A stretch of DNA of 64,000 nt from Paenibacillus sp. DMB20 (GTDB taxonomy: Bacteria; Bacillota; Bacilli; Paenibacillales; Paenibacillaceae), in NCBI RefSeq assembly GCF_000987955.1, contig NZ_LAZU01000040.1, forward strand, positions 1 through 64,000, written 5' to 3'. A program made the translations under genes and the position numbers. This document shows positions 61,911 to 64,000 of this stretch, in pieces (the stretch's first letter is position 1; every line of letters starts with the position of its first letter). The notes beneath the pieces were generated by a model. It searched no databases. It worked only from the letters and a program-made list of their open reading frames with translations, and was not told the DNA's origin.

Positions 61911-62862
61911 ATGGAGGAAACGGCTCCGTCAACACGGAGCGGCTTGGGCTTAAGGATTGAAACACGGCGCAAAGTCAAGCAATATCGGGTGCTCTTGCTG
62001 ATGTTGATTCCCGGAATTCTTTATTACGTTATTTTTCACTATCTCCCTATGTACGGTGTCGTGCTTGCGTTTAAAGAATTCAAAATTACGAAGGGGATTT
62101 TGGACAGTCCGTGGGTCGGATTTGATGTTTTTATGAAGGTGTTTTCGGATGATTATTTTTTCACTGTATTGAAGAACACGCTGATCATCAGCCTTTATAA
62201 ATTAATATTTGGTTTCCCTGTACCCATCCTCTTCGCGTTGCTGCTCAGTGAAATTGCCAGTGCAAGGTTTAAGAAGCTGGTCCAGACCGTCTCTTACTTG
62301 CCGCATTTTATTTCATGGGTAGTTATGGCCGGCATTTTTTTTCACGGTCTTCTCTTTAGAGGGACCCGTAAATACAATCATACAGTTTTTTGGAATGGAA
62401 CCGGTACTATTCTTGGCGGATGATCGCTATTTCCGGTCGATTCTCGTATTAACCAGCATTTTTCAAGGTTTCGGCTGGGGCTCTATCATCTATTTTGCAG
62501 CCATTTCAAGCATTGATCCACAGATGTACGAAGCGGCCGTTATCGATGGTGCCGGGCGTTTTAAGCGAATGTTTTATATCTCGATTCCGATGCTTGTGCC
62601 AGTGATCGCGATCATGCTTATTTTGTCGATGTCCGGGATCCTGGATGCGGGATTTGACCAGATATTCAACATGTATAATCCAAGGGTAATGAATGTCTCC
62701 GATATTATTGATACCTATGTATACCGCAAAGGGCTGGTTGAAATGAATTACAGCTATGCTACCGCCGTAGGGCTGTTCAAATCCATTATCGCTCTCATTT
62801 TGATTATAGGCGTCAATCGTCTGGTGAAGATGATCGGTGGCCGGGACCATGCTCTATGGTAG
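61911..62862 (+). CDS. ABC sugar permease, LplB-like, one frameshift
   Basis: 316 residues from ATG 61911 (AAGGGGGGACACC upstream). Removing one T from T8 (62335-62342) restores 'VMAGIFFTVFSLEGPVNTII' and full length. Six hydrophobic helices; the EAA loop is 'YEAAVIDGAGRFKRMFYISI'. N-terminal 'LLMLIPGILYYVIFHYLPMY' and 'VVLAFKEFKITKGILDSPWV' are characteristic of LplB/YtcP-associated permeases that import oligosaccharide or uronate breakdown products. Confidence 0.9.
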
Positions 62863-62880
62863 AGGAAAGACGCTTGGGGG

Positions 62881-63787
62881 GTGTTTGACATCATCAACGT
62901 AAAAAAAATCTGCCGGCGACAAAGTGGTGGATGTGTTTCTTTACATTATTGCTGCGGCCATCATGTTTGCTACGATTTATCCATTCTGGACTCAAGTCGT
63001 TATTTCGCTGGATGGCGCCGGAGCGGACAGTGCAGCCTACTCCTCGGGTATCATACTGCTCCCGCAGCAATTGTCTTTCGAGAGCTATAAACTGGCCTTT
63101 GAGTTTGATGCACTATGGCAAGGATACTGGAACACGTTGGTTCGTACCTGTCTCGGCGTAGCGCTGTCGGTATTGTTCACGTCGTTGACAGCCTATCCAT
63201 TATCCAAAAAGGACCTGCCTTGGAACCGGATCTTTACGGGGTTCATTCTTTTTACGATGTTGTTTGGCGGCGGCACCATTCCAAACTATCTGCTGATAAA
63301 AGAGCTGGGTTTGTACAACTCGGTGTGGGCGCTTGTCATCCCAGGAATGGTAGGTACTTTCAATGTTCTTATCATGCGTAACTTCTTTCGTGCGGTCCCC
63401 GAGGAACTTGAAGAGTCCGCCAGAGTCGACGGGGCCGGATATCTCCGCATTTTCACGCAAATCGTGCTGCCGCTATCCAAACCTGTTCTGGCAACTGTCG
63501 CTTTATGGGTTGGCGTAGCGCATTGGAATGCCTGGTTCGACAGCATGATTTATATGTCTGATCCGGATAAACAGGTGCTGCAGGTCGTGCTCCGCAAGAT
63601 CGTTATTCAGAACAACATGACGGATATCAACACGGTTATTCAAAATATAGGAAGCAAGACCGAATTCTCCGGAAGGCGGCTTCAGGCAACCGTGATTATG
63701 TTCTCGATTATTCCAATGATCGCTGTCTATCCGTTCATTCAAAAGTATTTTGTCAAAGGGGTATTGGTTGGGGCCGTAAAAGGATAA
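62881..63787 (+). CDS. ABC sugar permease, YtcP/LplC-like, one frameshift
   Basis: 301 residues from GTG 62881 after removing one A from A8 (62901-62908), giving 'FDIINVKKSAGDKVVDVFLY'. Six helices, EAA loop 'LEESARVDGAGYLRIFTQIV', and 'LFGGGTIPNYLLIKELGLYN' typical of the second permease in this transporter class, which pairs with the LplB-like protein. Ends 'KGVLVGAVKG', the common C-terminus of the family. Confidence 0.92.
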
Positions 63788-63832
63788 TAACGTCTTTCCG
63801 GATTCCTGTATTGAAAATGGGGGAGGGTGTGT

Positions 63833-64000
63833 ATGAAAAATAAACGATTGATGACCGGTATGGTTGCATTTCTGGTGTCGTTTTCACTGTTGGCCGGTTG
63901 CGGCCCAAATAGCACCTTGAACGAATCTTCTGAGAAGTCTAACAATAACACAACTGTGGAGCAAGGTGAATCCGAGAAGATAAAGCTGACGTTTTGGGAT
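63833..64000 (+). CDS. ABC transporter substrate-binding lipoprotein, N-terminal part
   Basis: 56 codons are visible from ATG 63833 (GGGGGAGGGTG upstream). Signal peptide with lipobox 'SFSLLAGCGPN', then a Ser/Asn-rich linker and 'EKIKLTFWD', the first strand of a family 1 extracellular solute-binding domain. Completes the importer with the two permeases; no ATPase is visible, as usual for systems sharing MsmX-like ATPases. Truncated by the window end. Confidence 0.88.
   Translation, partial: MKNKRLMTGMVAFLVSFSLLAGCGPNSTLNESSEKSNNNTTVEQGESEKIKLTFWD

Noticed and set aside
1..64000. CRISPR arrays, tRNA or rRNA genes, phage modules
   Set aside because: No regularly spaced identical repeats, cloverleaf or rRNA-like segments, or structural phage genes were seen.

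Overview
The window looks like chromosomal DNA of a Paenibacillus-type member of the Bacillota. Ribosome-binding sites are mostly strong AGGAGG-like sequences followed by ATG, GTG or TTG. The content is also typical of that genus: a YesM/YesN two-component pair with LplB/YtcP-like sugar ABC permeases, secreted multidomain polysaccharide enzymes carrying FN3 and discoidin modules, and a Firmicutes-style ethanolamine locus controlled by ANTAR antitermination. The genus is an inference, not a proof. I see no tRNA, rRNA, CRISPR array or phage module.

Layout. 1-225 is the 5' end of an IS110-family transposase (minus strand), with its non-coding left end up to about 545. 560-12954 is a patchwork of small, AT-richer single genes (nucleotidyltransferase-like, NUDIX, histidine phosphatase, GrpB, methyltransferase, GNAT, CPBP protease, EamA transporter, RidA, UppS-like). 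It is interspersed with truncated remnants and several GC-rich structured spacers that resemble each other. 13241-24370 continues as a run of accessory small-molecule enzymes (ABC ATPase, three NUDIX hydrolases, three GNATs, a phosphotransferase, a histidine-phosphatase paralogue, HAD, a beta/gamma-crystallin-like protein).

24418-40916 is the centrepiece: a complete ethanolamine-utilisation bacterial microcompartment locus, eutG-S-P-V-W-A-B-C-L-(tailed BMC)-E-M-T-D-(hypothetical)-N-(PduT-like BMC-T)-H. EutH imports ethanolamine and EutBC cleaves it to acetaldehyde and ammonia. EutA reactivates the lyase and EutT makes its adenosylcobalamin cofactor. EutE and EutD convert acetaldehyde to acetyl-CoA and acetyl-phosphate, and EutG recycles NADH by making ethanol. 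Six shell proteins form the capsule. Regulation is legible in the sequence. A cobalamin riboswitch with its terminator is followed by four hexaloop hairpins (an EutX/Rli55-type decoy RNA that can sequester EutV). Dual-hexaloop/terminator leaders precede eutG, eutS and eutA, and a cre-like site overlaps the eutS promoter.

41335-47619 encodes two large secreted carbohydrate-active enzymes (a beta-helix lyase-like protein and a GH8 chitosanase/glucanase) that share FN3 and F5/8C modules. 47989-58259 is another mixed accessory stretch (methyltransferase, SUKH protein, cytochrome P450, phosphotransferases, VOC proteins, oxidoreductase, polysaccharide deacetylase lipoprotein, remnants). 58545-64000 is a YesN/YesM two-component system followed by two sugar-type ABC permeases and the start of the cognate lipoprotein.

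Two window-wide patterns matter to any reader. First, 24 genes or gene fragments carry 29 single-base frameshifts, nearly all of them one extra base in a homopolymer run; this looks like base-calling error rather than real gene death, so I annotate the corrected full-length genes. Second, a repeat of about 100-115 bp occurs five times, each copy just downstream of a transcription terminator or its T-tract.
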